A stretch of 64,000 nt of DNA from Streptomyces sp. CHD11 (GTDB lineage Bacteria > Actinomycetota > Actinomycetes > Streptomycetales > Streptomycetaceae): positions 124,001-188,000 of the forward strand of contig NZ_JABTTS010000005.1 in assembly GCF_018638295.1 (NCBI RefSeq), given 5' to 3'. Position 1 is the stretch's first letter, and each line of letters opens with the position of its first letter. The notes beneath the pieces are model-generated. The model saw only the letters and a list, made by a program, of their open reading frames with translations. It was not told the DNA's origin and did not search any database. Position numbers and translations under genes: made by a program. Positions 36,284 to 44,982 of the stretch are shown piece after piece.

Positions 36284-37555
36284 CTACCGCGCGGAGACGG
36301 CGGCGAGTTCGCCCGCCAGCCGGCGCACCGCGGCCTCGGGCGTCTGCCGCCCGGTCATCGCGTCGTGCACCACCGCCTGCACCACCAGGCTCACCTGGTC
36401 GTAGTGCGGGCTCTTGGGGCGCGGAGCGGCGGCGAGCACGCTCTCGCGCAGGGTCGGCAGATACGGGAAGCGCCGGATCAGCGCCGGATCCGCGTACACG
36501 TCGGCCCGTACCGGCGGCAGCGCGCCCCGGGTGAGCACCTGGCGCTGGACGCGCTCACTGGTGAGGTACGCGATCAGCCGCGCGGCGGAGTCGGGGTGCC
36601 GGGCATGGCTGCTGACCGCCAGGTTCGAGCCGCCGAGGACACTGGTGCCCGGGCCGTCCGGGCCCGGCAGCGGTACGGCGCCGACCCGGCCGGCGACCCT
36701 GGAACCGGACGCGGAGGCGGCGACGTAGGCATAGGGCCAGTTGCGCAGGAAGAGCAGCCGCCCGTCCTGGAAGGCCTGCTTGGACTCCTCCTCCTTGTAC
36801 GCCAGCGCCTCCTGCGGGATCCAGCCCTCACTGACCCCGCGGGCGAGGAAGCCGATGCCCTTCCTCGCCGCCCGGGAGTTCACGGTGACCCGCTCGCCCT
36901 CGTCGCCGAGGATGGTGCCGCCCGCCGAGTACACGGCCTCGGCCGCGTTCACGGTGAGGCCCTCGTAGGGGAGGAACTGGCCCGCGTAGCCGTCGAGTCC
37001 GTACGCGGGGGCGACCGTCTTCGCGGCCCGCTCCAGCTCGGCCCAGGTGCGCGGCGGCGGGACGCCCGCTTCGGCGAGGACGTCCGCGCGGTACAGGAGC
37101 AGCCCGGCGTTGGTGACGTACGGGACGGCGTACAGCCGGTCGTCGTAGGTCGCCGTGGCCACGACCGGGGGCAGGAAGGTGTCGAGCGGGAAGCGGTCCC
37201 GGGGCAGCGGGCGGATCCAGCCGGCGGCGGCGAACTCCGAGGTCCAGCTGACGTCGATGTTGAGCACGTCGAACCGGCCTCGCTCACCGCCGCGCAGGTC
37301 CGTGATCATCTGTGCCCGGGTCTCGTCGGCGGAGTCGGGCAGTTCGACGAGGGTGACCTTCTCGCCGGGATGGGTACGGTTCCAGCCTTCGAGCACCGAC
37401 CCGAGATACCCGGTGAGATCGCCCGCGGTGGCCAGGGTGAGCGGTCCGCGACCGCTCCCGCCTGCCTGGTCGGTCCGCGCGCCGGAGGCGACGTAACCGG
37501 TCAGGACGACGACCAGGACGAGAAGGCCCCTACCCGCGGCATGGATCCACCGCAT
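36284..37555 (-). CDS. Orphan carbohydrate-binding protein of ABC type, lipobox Cys lost
   Basis: A 423-residue extracellular solute-binding protein of family 1. The start at 37555 is chosen for its strong GGGAGGAA. The N-terminal hydrophobic segment reads 'LLVLVVVLTGYVASG': where a lipobox L-T-G-C is expected, residue 21 is Tyr, so it may stay as an uncleaved membrane anchor or be released. 'LVELPDSADETRAQMITDLR' and 'FDVLNIDVSWTSEFAAAGWI' are family-typical. No permease genes accompany it; it lies just upstream of the glucosidase operon on the same strand and may serve or sense for that importer. Confidence 0.82.
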   Translation of the reverse strand: MRWIHAAGRGLLVLVVVLTGYVASGARTDQAGGSGRGPLTLATAGDLTGYLGSVLEGWNRTHPGEKVTLVELPDSADETRAQMITDLRGGERGRFDVLNIDVSWTSEFAAAGWIRPLPRDRFPLDTFLPPVVATATYDDRLYAVPYVTNAGLLLYRADVLAEAGVPPPRTWAELERAAKTVAPAYGLDGYAGQFLPYEGLTVNAAEAVYSAGGTILGDEGERVTVNSRAARKGIGFLARGVSEGWIPQEALAYKEEESKQAFQDGRLLFLRNWPYAYVAASASGSRVAGRVGAVPLPGPDGPGTSVLGGSNLAVSSHARHPDSAARLIAYLTSERVQRQVLTRGALPPVRADVYADPALIRRFPYLPTLRESVLAAAPRPKSPHYDQVSLVVQAVVHDAMTGRQTPEAAVRRLAGELAAVSAR

Positions 37556-37611
37556 AGGTTCCTCCCTGTACACCGGCACCCGGGCACCCTTGCCGGGGTC
37601 AGTGGCCATGT

Positions 37612-37626
37612 ATACCTGTTAGGTAT
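37612..37626. promoter_or_regulatory. Operator copy A, perfect palindrome ATACCT-GTT-AGGTAT
   Basis: A perfect 6-3-6 palindrome between the divergent orphan binding protein and padR genes. Its core TACCTGTTAGGTA matches copies B and C at 12 of 13 positions. It can control both divergent genes. Confidence 0.7.
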
Positions 37627-37682
37627 GGGCGATACTAGGGCCTGCGGCACATTGCCCACAGGACGCGAGGAGGAGAGCACGA

Positions 37683-38198
37683 GTGCGGCTGCCCCTCCTG
37701 GCGCTGCTCGCCCGCGGCCCGGCCCACGGATATGAGCTCAAGCAGGACCTTGAGCAACTGCTGGGCTCCGCGTACCCTCAGCCGAACGTCGGCCAGATCT
37801 ACGTCACCCTCGGCCGCCTCGAGAAGACCGGACTGATCGAGGGCGAGGCCGTCGAGCAGTCCAGCCGGCCCAACAAGAAGGTCTACCACCTCACCGACGC
37901 CGGGCGGGAGGCGCTGCGCGTCTGGTACGAGGAGACGGCGGACGAACCGCGGGTGCGGGACGAGTTCTTCATGAAACTGGCGCTGGCCCCGCAGACCGGT
38001 CTCACCGACCGGATCGCCCTGATCAACAGGCAGCGGCGACAGTATCTGAACACCATGCGGCAGCTGTCGAAGCTGGCCGCCGCAGAGGACCGGGACAACC
38101 GCATCTCCCAACTGCTGATCGAGGGCGCCATGCTGCATCTGCAGGCCGACCTCGACTGGCTGGAACGGTGCCAGGAAGAGCTGGAGGAGCTTCGGTGA
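37683..38198 (+). CDS. PadR-family transcriptional regulator
   Basis: A 171-residue regulator. The PadR winged helix fills residues 1-80 ('LPLLALLARGPAHGYELKQD', 'PNVGQIYVTLGRLEKTGLIE', 'KVYHLTDAGREAL') and a C-terminal helical dimerisation domain follows. The GTG start has GGAGGAGA 9 bases upstream. Its TGA overlaps the ABC ATPase GTG, so it is coupled to the ABC exporter it probably controls. The operator at 37612 in its promoter recurs before the glucosidase operon, so its reach may be wider. Confidence 0.9.
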   Translation: MRLPLLALLARGPAHGYELKQDLEQLLGSAYPQPNVGQIYVTLGRLEKTGLIEGEAVEQSSRPNKKVYHLTDAGREALRVWYEETADEPRVRDEFFMKLALAPQTGLTDRIALINRQRRQYLNTMRQLSKLAAAEDRDNRISQLLIEGAMLHLQADLDWLERCQEELEELR

Positions 38199-38947
38199 GC
38201 GAGAGCGTCGCTGAAGTGCTGCGCGCCGAAGGCCTGGTCAAGACGCACCACGGCGAGGGCGCCCCGGCGCATGCCGTGCGCGGCGTCGACCTCCGGGTGA
38301 CGCGCGGTGAGTTCGTGGCGATCACCGGTCCGTCCGGTGCGGGCAAGTCGACGCTGCTGCATCTGCTCGGCGGGCTACAGCGGCCGGACGCGGGCAGTCT
38401 CTGGCTGGACGGCGAGCGCACCGACGGCTACAGCGAGGCCCGCTGGGCCGTGGAGCGCCGCAGGCGCATCGGGATCGTCTTCCAGTTCTTCAACCTCGTC
38501 TCCGATCTGTCGGTCGCCGACAATGTGGAGCTGCCCGCGCTGCTCGCCGGGGTACCGCCGAAGAAGGCCCGCGCCGGGCGGGAGGAGCTCCTCAGCGAAC
38601 TCGGCCTCGAGGGCAAGGAGCGCAGCATGCCGGGCGAGCTGTCCGGAGGTGAGCAGCAGCGGGTCGCCCTCGCCCGGGCGCTGGTCAACCATCCGCCGCT
38701 GCTGCTGGCCGACGAGCCCGCGGGCAGCCTGGACAGCAAGGGCACCCGCGAGGTGATGCGGCTGCTGTCCCGCTTCCACCGGCGTGGGCAGACCATCGCG
38801 CTGGTCACCCACGACGCCCGGCTGGCCAGCGCCGCGGACCGGGTGATCAGCTTCTTCGACGGCCGGATCGCCGACGACGCGGAACTCGACGGCGGCACGC
38901 CGCCGCGCCGTGCCGGGGCATCGGGTGTGCTGGAGCTCAGGGACTGA
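38195..38947 (+). CDS. ABC transporter ATP-binding protein, MacB/LolD type
   Basis: A 250-residue ATPase with Walker A GPSGAGKST (45-53), Q-loop 'IGIVFQFFNLV', signature 'ELSGGEQQRVALARAL' and Walker B 'LLLADEPAGSLDSK'. The 'FQFFNLVSDLSVADNVELP' region is typical of ATPases partnering FtsX-like permeases. It is coupled to padR by a GTGA overlap and followed 40 bases later by the permease gene. Confidence 0.93.
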   Translation: MSESVAEVLRAEGLVKTHHGEGAPAHAVRGVDLRVTRGEFVAITGPSGAGKSTLLHLLGGLQRPDAGSLWLDGERTDGYSEARWAVERRRRIGIVFQFFNLVSDLSVADNVELPALLAGVPPKKARAGREELLSELGLEGKERSMPGELSGGEQQRVALARALVNHPPLLLADEPAGSLDSKGTREVMRLLSRFHRRGQTIALVTHDARLASAADRVISFFDGRIADDAELDGGTPPRRAGASGVLELRD

Positions 38948-38987
38948 CATGCGCTGCCACGACCGTCCCCCGAGGAGCTGACCGCCG

Positions 38988-41270
38988 GTGCGAGCGACTC
39001 TGCGCTGGGCGCACTCCGATCTGCGGACGCACCGCGGCGAGGCGCTGTTCCTGGTGCTCGCCACCGCGGGCATCGTCGTCTCCCTGCTGCTGGCCGCGGC
39101 CCTGTTCGGGTACGCCACCAATCCCTGGCAGCGGGTCTTCACCCAGGCGCACGGCGCGCACGTCACGCTGCACACCACCGCAGCCGCCGACGCCGGGAGA
39201 CTGGCCGGTCTGGACGGGGTGGAGGCCGTCGCCGGCCCCTACCCGGCGGCCTCGCTCACCCTCGCCTCGCAGGCCGGCCGTGCCTCCGTGGAGCTGCGCG
39301 GCACCTCCGCCGAGCCGCGGGTGGGCCGCCCGCTGGTCACCTCCGGACACTGGCTGGACCCGGCCGCCCCGGACGGGGTGGTGCTGGAGAGCCGGCTCGC
39401 CCGCGCGCTGCTGACGGCCCCCGGCGACACGCTCACCGTGCCCGGCACCGCGCGGAAGCTCACCGTGGTGGGCATCGCCGACAGTGCCGAACCCCGCTAC
39501 CGGCCGGGCGAGCGCACGGGCCTGGTGTGGGTTCTGCCCCCGGCCGTGCCGGACCCGGACAGCCAGGTGATGGGGCTGCGGCTGACCGACCCGGGCGACA
39601 CCGGGTACGCGGTGCAGCGGGCGGTGACCGAGCTGGGCGCCGGGGCGATCGGCGAGGTGGCCACCTGGCAGCAGGCGCGCGCCGAGGCACAGGGTGACAA
39701 CCGGCTCCTGGGGCAGGTGCTGGGCCTGTTCGGGCTCGGCGCGCTGGCCGCCGCCGGATTCGCCGTGCACGGGGCGATCGCCACCCGGATCCGGGGGCAT
39801 CTGCGCGACCTCTCCATCCTGAAGGCGATCGGCTTCACGCCCGGTCAGGTCGTCCGGGTCTTCCTGGTCCAGCACCTGGTCTACGCCCTGCTCGGGGCGG
39901 TGGCCGCCGCCGCGCTCACCGAGGTGCTGGGCAGTGCGGTGCCGGGGCGGCTCGGCGACGCGGTAGCCGTGTGGCAGGGGCTGCCCGGTCACACCGTGGC
40001 ACTGGTCACGGTGCCGGCCGGGGCGGTGCTGTTCATCGGCGCGACCACCGGCCTGGCCGCCTGGCGGGCGGGCCGGGTGCCGCCGGTCCCGGTGCCGCGG
40101 CCCGCGGCCTCACCGGCGGGCCGGCTGAGCGGTGTGGCGCGGCGGGCGCTGGGAGCGCGGGTGCCGCCGGCGCTGGTCCTGGGCTGGCACAAGGCGTTCG
40201 CCCGCCGGTCGCGCTCACTGGGCGCGGTGGGCAGGCTGGCCCTGCCGCTGCTGCTGATCGTCGTGGCGCTGAGCGCCTGGACCACCATCGACCGCTTCCA
40301 CACCAGTCCCGAGCGGATGGGCCTGCCCACCGCGCTCGGTGTCCGCGCGGACGCCTCGCTGGGCGACCGGGGGACCCGTGCCCTGCTGGAGCGCGATCCG
40401 CAGGTCGCCGCGGCCTACCCGGGCGTGGAGGTGGCCGCGCTGGTCCCCGGCCAGACCGCGACCATCGCCCTGCGCGGACTGGGCACCCAACGGGAGCCGT
40501 ACCCGTTCACGCTGGCCGAGGGCCGCGCCGCGCGCGGGCCGGACGAGGCGGTGGCCGGGCAGGGCCTGCTCGACCTGTTGCACGTCCAGGTGGGCGACTG
40601 GGTGCGGATGACCGTCGGCGACCAGCCGCAGATCCTGCACATCGTCGGCCGCAGCATCGAACCGGAGAACGCCGGCCGGGTCATCTCCACCTCGCTCGAC
40701 ACCCTCCGCGCCAACGACCCGGACCTCAGGCCCAGCCTCTACCAGCTGCGGCTGGAGCCGGGTGCCGACCCGGACGCGGTCGCCGCCCGGCTGGCCTCGG
40801 CGGGCCGCGGTCACCTGGAGGTGCACACGGTGGCCAATCCGGCGGACGGGCTGTCCCCGCTGCGCGCGGTCGTGCTCGGGCTGATCGTGATCCTCTCGCT
40901 GATCGGGCTGATCGAACTGCTGACGGCCATCGGCGGCACGGTCCGTGAGGGCGAGCGCGATCTGCTGGCGCTCAAGGCCGTCGGGCTCTCCCCCCGCCAG
41001 ATCACCGCCGTCACGGTCACGGCCACCGCCGGTACGGCCCTGGCGGCCGTGCTGCTCGCCCTGGCCCTCGGTCTGCCGCTGGCGCACTGGCTGATCGACG
41101 CGCAGGGGAGATCGAGCGGTATCGGCGCCGGGATCGCCCAGGGGCCCTCACCCGTGCTCCTGCTGCTGCTCGGGACGGCCGCCGTGCTGGGCGCCGGCGC
41201 CCTCGCCGCTCTTCCCGCCGCGCGAGCGGCCCGACGTCGTCTCGCGGACACCCTGAGCGCGGTGGCCTGA
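38988..41270 (+). CDS. FtsX-like ABC permease (two FtsX domains)
   Basis: A 760-residue membrane protein: one helix near the N-terminus (about 20-40), a large extracytoplasmic region (about 45-240), an FtsX domain with three helices ('LGQVLGLFGLGALAAAGFAV' onward), a second extracytoplasmic region (about 440-620) and a C-terminal FtsX domain ('VVLGLIVILSLIGLIELLTA' onward). Such MacB-type systems export lipids, peptides or antibiotics. GTG start with GAGGAG 10 bases upstream. It forms an operon with padR and the ATPase, and ends at a very large hairpin. Confidence 0.9.
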   Translation: MRATLRWAHSDLRTHRGEALFLVLATAGIVVSLLLAAALFGYATNPWQRVFTQAHGAHVTLHTTAAADAGRLAGLDGVEAVAGPYPAASLTLASQAGRASVELRGTSAEPRVGRPLVTSGHWLDPAAPDGVVLESRLARALLTAPGDTLTVPGTARKLTVVGIADSAEPRYRPGERTGLVWVLPPAVPDPDSQVMGLRLTDPGDTGYAVQRAVTELGAGAIGEVATWQQARAEAQGDNRLLGQVLGLFGLGALAAAGFAVHGAIATRIRGHLRDLSILKAIGFTPGQVVRVFLVQHLVYALLGAVAAAALTEVLGSAVPGRLGDAVAVWQGLPGHTVALVTVPAGAVLFIGATTGLAAWRAGRVPPVPVPRPAASPAGRLSGVARRALGARVPPALVLGWHKAFARRSRSLGAVGRLALPLLLIVVALSAWTTIDRFHTSPERMGLPTALGVRADASLGDRGTRALLERDPQVAAAYPGVEVAALVPGQTATIALRGLGTQREPYPFTLAEGRAARGPDEAVAGQGLLDLLHVQVGDWVRMTVGDQPQILHIVGRSIEPENAGRVISTSLDTLRANDPDLRPSLYQLRLEPGADPDAVAARLASAGRGHLEVHTVANPADGLSPLRAVVLGLIVILSLIGLIELLTAIGGTVREGERDLLALKAVGLSPRQITAVTVTATAGTALAAVLLALALGLPLAHWLIDAQGRSSGIGAGIAQGPSPVLLLLLGTAAVLGAGALAALPAARAARRRLADTLSAVA

Positions 41271-41273
41271 ATT

Positions 41274-41424
41274 CGCCCCCGCCGCCCTTTCCCGTCCCGA
41301 ACCCGGGGCTCCGCCCCAGACCCCGGCTCCTCAGACGCCGGAGGGGCTGACTTCCAGCCCCTCCGGCTCCCGGACCTGGGGCGGAGCCCCCGGGGGACGG
41401 GACCGGGAAGGGGCGGCGGGGGCG
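41274..41424. terminator. Nested 150-bp inverted repeat between converging genes
   Basis: The outer arms are 21 bases (41274-41294 against 41404-41424, one G-U-type mismatch). Next inward is a GGGGCTCCGCCCCAG-type arm pair. The centre is a perfect 13-bp stem GCCGGAGGGGCTG/CAGCCCCTCCGGC at 41337-41367 with a 5-base loop. It would form a long cruciform or a bidirectional terminator for the FtsX permease and pgi. The GGGGCTCCGCCCC core is a common streptomycete intergenic sequence. Confidence 0.75.
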
Positions 41425-41463
41425 GCATACGAGGCCCACGGCCACCGTCCGCTCACCCGCGTA

Positions 41464-41501
41464 GGGTCAGCGCCGGCCGCGTGGGGTCAGCGCCGGCCGC
41501 G
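41464..41501. repeat. Tandem 20-bp duplication at the end of pgi
   Basis: GGGTCAGCGCCGGCCGCG occurs at 41464-41481 and 41484-41501. The second copy contains the pgi stop and last codons (GRR-stop), so the first copy is a duplicated, untranslated gene end. Confidence 0.85.
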
Positions 41502-43142
41502 CAGCTCCCGGTAGGTGGCGACCAGGGCCTTGGTGGACGCGTCCAGGCCCGGGACATCCGCGCCTTCCGTGAGCGCGGGCTCGACGCGCTTGGCGAGGAC
41601 CTTGCCGAGTTCGACGCCCCACTGGTCGAAGGAGTCGATGTTCCAGATCGCGCCCTGTACGAACACCTTGTGCTCGTACAGGGCGACGAGCTGGCCGAGC
41701 ACGGACGGCGTCAGCTCGCGCGCGAGGATCGTGGTGGTGGGGTGGTCGCCCTTGAACGTCTTGTGCGGGACCAGTTCCTCCGGCACCCCTTCCCCGCGCA
41801 CCTCCTCCGGGGTCTTGCCGAAGGCGAGAGCCTGCGTCTGAGCGAAGAAGTTGGCCATCAACAGGTCGTGCTGCGCCTTGAGTTCGTCGCTCAGCTCGGC
41901 GACGGGCTCGGCGAAGCCGATGAAGTCGGCCGGGATCAGCTTCGTGCCCTGGTGGATCAACTGGTAGTAGGCGTGCTGCCCGTTGGTGCCCGGCGTGCCC
42001 CACACGACCGGGCCGGTCTGCCACTCCACCTCGCGCCCGTCCCGGTCGACGTACTTGCCGTTGGACTCCATGTCGAGCTGCTGGAGGTAGGCGGTGAACT
42101 TCGACAGGTAGTGGGAGTACGGCAGGACCGCGTGCGACTGCGCGTCGTGGAAGTTGCCGTACCAGACGCCCAGCAGGCCCAGCAGCAGTGGCACGTTGGA
42201 CTCGGCGGGGGCGGTGCGGAAGTGCTCGTCCACGGTGCGGAATCCGTCGAGCATCTCCCGGAAGCGGTCCGGGCCGATGGCGATCATCAGCGACAGCCCG
42301 ATCGCCGAGTCGAAGGAGTAGCGGCCGCCGACCCAGTCCCAGAACTCGAACATGTTCGACGTGTCGATGCCGAAGTCGGCGACCTTGCCGGCGTTCGTCG
42401 ACAGGGCGACGAAGTGCTTCGCGACGGCGTCCTCTTCCCCACCGAGGGAGTTGAGCAGCCAGGTCCGCGCCGAGGTCGCGTTGGTGACCGTCTCGATGGT
42501 GGTGAAGGTCTTCGACGCGACGATGAACAGCGTCTCGGCCGGGTCCAGGTCCCGGGTCGCCTCGTGCAGGTCGGCGCCGTCCACGTTGGACACGAAGCGG
42601 AGCGTGAGGTCCCGGTCGGTCCAGGCGCGCAGCACCTCGTACGCCATGGCGGGGCCCAGGTCGGAGCCGCCGATGCCGATGTTGACGATGCTGCGGATGC
42701 GCTTGCCGGTGTGGCCGGTCCATTCACCGGAGCGGACCCGGCCGGCGAAGTCGGCCATCCGGTCGAGGACGGCGTGCACGGCCGGTACGACGTTCTCCCC
42801 GTCGACCTCGATCACCGAGTCCCGGGCGGCCCGGAGCGCGGTGTGCAGCACGGCCCGGTCCTCGGTGGTGTTGATCCTCTCGCCGCGGAACATGGCGTCG
42901 CGCAGCCCGAACACGTCGGTGGCGGCGGCCAACTCCCTCAGCAGCCGCAGGGTTTCGTCGGTGACCAGGTGCTTGGAGTAGTCGACGTACAGGTCACCGA
43001 CCCGGAGGGTGTACCCGGTGCCGCGGCCGGGGTCGGCGGCGAACAGTTCGCGCAGCCGCGCCTCGCCGAGTTCCTCACGGTGCTTGGCCAGTGCGGTCCA
43101 TTCGGGCGTCTGATTGAGCCTCGTACGGCCGTCTGCGTTCAT
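41487..43142 (-). CDS. pgi: Glucose-6-phosphate isomerase
   Basis: A 551-residue enzyme interconverting glucose-6-phosphate and fructose-6-phosphate, linking glycolysis to the pentose phosphate genes at 24-31 kb. Signatures include '[19 protein letters not shown]', '[19 protein letters not shown]' with the catalytic residues, and the C-terminal '[18 protein letters not shown]'. The ATG start is followed by [15 protein letters not shown]. It is separated from the upstream RbpA-family gene by a perfect hairpin and is probably monocistronic. Confidence 0.96.
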   Translation of the reverse strand: MNADGRTRLNQTPEWTALAKHREELGEARLRELFAADPGRGTGYTLRVGDLYVDYSKHLVTDETLRLLRELAAATDVFGLRDAMFRGERINTTEDRAVLHTALRAARDSVIEVDGENVVPAVHAVLDRMADFAGRVRSGEWTGHTGKRIRSIVNIGIGGSDLGPAMAYEVLRAWTDRDLTLRFVSNVDGADLHEATRDLDPAETLFIVASKTFTTIETVTNATSARTWLLNSLGGEEDAVAKHFVALSTNAGKVADFGIDTSNMFEFWDWVGGRYSFDSAIGLSLMIAIGPDRFREMLDGFRTVDEHFRTAPAESNVPLLLGLLGVWYGNFHDAQSHAVLPYSHYLSKFTAYLQQLDMESNGKYVDRDGREVEWQTGPVVWGTPGTNGQHAYYQLIHQGTKLIPADFIGFAEPVAELSDELKAQHDLLMANFFAQTQALAFGKTPEEVRGEGVPEELVPHKTFKGDHPTTTILARELTPSVLGQLVALYEHKVFVQGAIWNIDSFDQWGVELGKVLAKRVEPALTEGADVPGLDASTKALVATYRELRGRR

Positions 43143-43257
43143 CTCGGACTTCAGCCTTCTTCCTTGGGTGTCCCCGCTGTGCCGGCTGTTCCCAACCTAA
43201 TTGATCAGCGGTGAAGAAGGCCGGAGGAGTCCGGGGTCCGGAACCGGCCCGTCGGAA

Positions 43258-43289
43258 GCACCCAGGACCTGCCCGCAGGTCCTGGGTGC
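43258..43289 (-). terminator. Perfect hairpin after the RbpA-family gene
   Basis: GCACCCAGGACCTG and CAGGTCCTGGGTGC form a 14-bp perfect stem with a CCCG loop, 19 bases after the stop codon. It should end the RbpA-family transcript before pgi. Confidence 0.8.
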
Positions 43290-43307
43290 GCCGCGGCCGG
43301 AAAGGCC

Positions 43308-43643
43308 CTAGATCTCGCCCCGCAGCTTGGCGAGCGCTTCGGCGAGGATCGCCTCGCCGTCCGCGTCACTGCGGCGCTCCCGCACGTAGGCCAGGTGGGT
43401 CTTGTAGGGCTCGGTACGCGGCGGGTCCGGAGGGCTGTCGCGGTCCTGCCCGGCCGGGAATCCGCAGCGGGGGCAGTCCCAGGTATCGGGCACCTGCGCG
43501 TCGCTCGCGAAGCTCGGCTGTGTCTCGTGCCCGTTGGAGCACCAGAAGGAGATGCGCAGCCGCGGCGCGGACTCGCCGCGCTCGGCCTCGCCCATCGGCC
43601 CCGCCCCGACCCGGCTTCCCCGGATCGCGTTGCCACTTGCCAC
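43308..43643 (-). CDS. RbpA-family RNA polymerase-binding protein
   Basis: A 111-residue protein of the RbpA family, which binds the principal sigma factor and RNA polymerase and stimulates initiation. Visible parts are the N-terminal 'IRGSRVG' tail, a zinc-type core with Cys35, His39, Cys57 and Cys60 ('WCSNGHE', 'DCPRCG'), the basic linker 'RTEPYKTHLAYVRERR' and a C-terminal helix that would bind sigma ('ILAEALAKLRGEI'). The sequence differs from canonical streptomycete RbpA as I remember it, so this is probably the second paralogue. GTG start, GGGAG 8 bases upstream. Confidence 0.85.
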   Translation of the reverse strand: MASGNAIRGSRVGAGPMGEAERGESAPRLRISFWCSNGHETQPSFASDAQVPDTWDCPRCGFPAGQDRDSPPDPPRTEPYKTHLAYVRERRSDADGEAILAEALAKLRGEI

Positions 43644-43709
43644 GGTCGTAACTCCCTGCGTGATGGTGCCGCGAAGCGAGTCGGCCTTCCGCTTCGCCGC
43701 GGGCGCCTC

Positions 43710-43737
43710 AGTCTACGTAAGGCCCAACGCGCGTCCA
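43710..43737 (-). promoter_or_regulatory. Candidate promoter of the RbpA-family gene
   Basis: Minus-strand TGGACG (43732-43737), spacer of 16, TAGACT (43710-43715), giving a leader of about 60 bases. The match is moderate. Confidence 0.35.
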
Positions 43738-43854
43738 GTGATAGGAGTTACCTTCCCTCGCTCCCAGACGCAAGCCCCATGATAGGCAAGCGCTCAGCCG
43801 CGCGTACCGAACATGGGGCCTCAACCGGAAATGCGAGCGGAATGCGCCCTCGGG

Positions 43855-44085
43855 TCAGTTGTTCGTCTTCATGGTGATGCCGAGCACGACGATGCACGCG
43901 AACCAGAGCAGACCGACCACGACGGTGATCCGGTCGAGGTTGCGCTCGGCGACCGAGGAGCCGCCGACGGAGGACTGCATGCCACCACCGAACATGTCGG
44001 AGAGACCGCCGCCCTTTCCCTTGTGCATCAGCACCAGCAGCATCAGCAGCAGGCTGAAGACGATCAGGGCGATGGTGAACCCCAT
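43855..44085 (-). CDS. secG: SecG preprotein translocase subunit
   Basis: A 76-residue SecG: two membrane helices (about 3-21 and 53-72) joined by the Gly-rich cytoplasmic loop 'GGGLSDMFGGGMQSSVGG'. It binds SecYE and speeds protein export. No ribosome binding site lies close to the ATG at 44085; a GTG two codons upstream (44091) with GAGGAAG 11 bases away is an equally possible start. Its position after tpiA is conserved in many bacteria. Confidence 0.93.
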   Translation of the reverse strand: MGFTIALIVFSLLLMLLVLMHKGKGGGLSDMFGGGMQSSVGGSSVAERNLDRITVVVGLLWFACIVVLGITMKTNN

Positions 44086-44126
44086 AATCACGGCTGGACC
44101 AACTTCCTCGGACTCGGATGGACGAC

Positions 44127-44155
44127 GCGGGGCCCAGCACACTGCTGGACCCCGC
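44127..44155 (-). terminator. Hairpin between tpiA and secG
   Basis: GCGGGG-C-CCAGCA pairs with TGCTGG-A-CCCCGC (one mismatch) around a 3-base loop, about 30 bases past the tpiA stop. It probably limits read-through into secG. Confidence 0.6.
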
Positions 44156-44186
44156 AAGGGTACGACGAATCGCCGTTACCGCATAC

Positions 44187-44975
<789 letters not shown>

Positions 44976-44982
44976 GTGAGGG

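Noticed and set aside
43855..44085. secG as part of the tpiA transcript only
   Set aside because: A hairpin separates them, so co-transcription cannot be assumed; left as an open possibility, not a claim.
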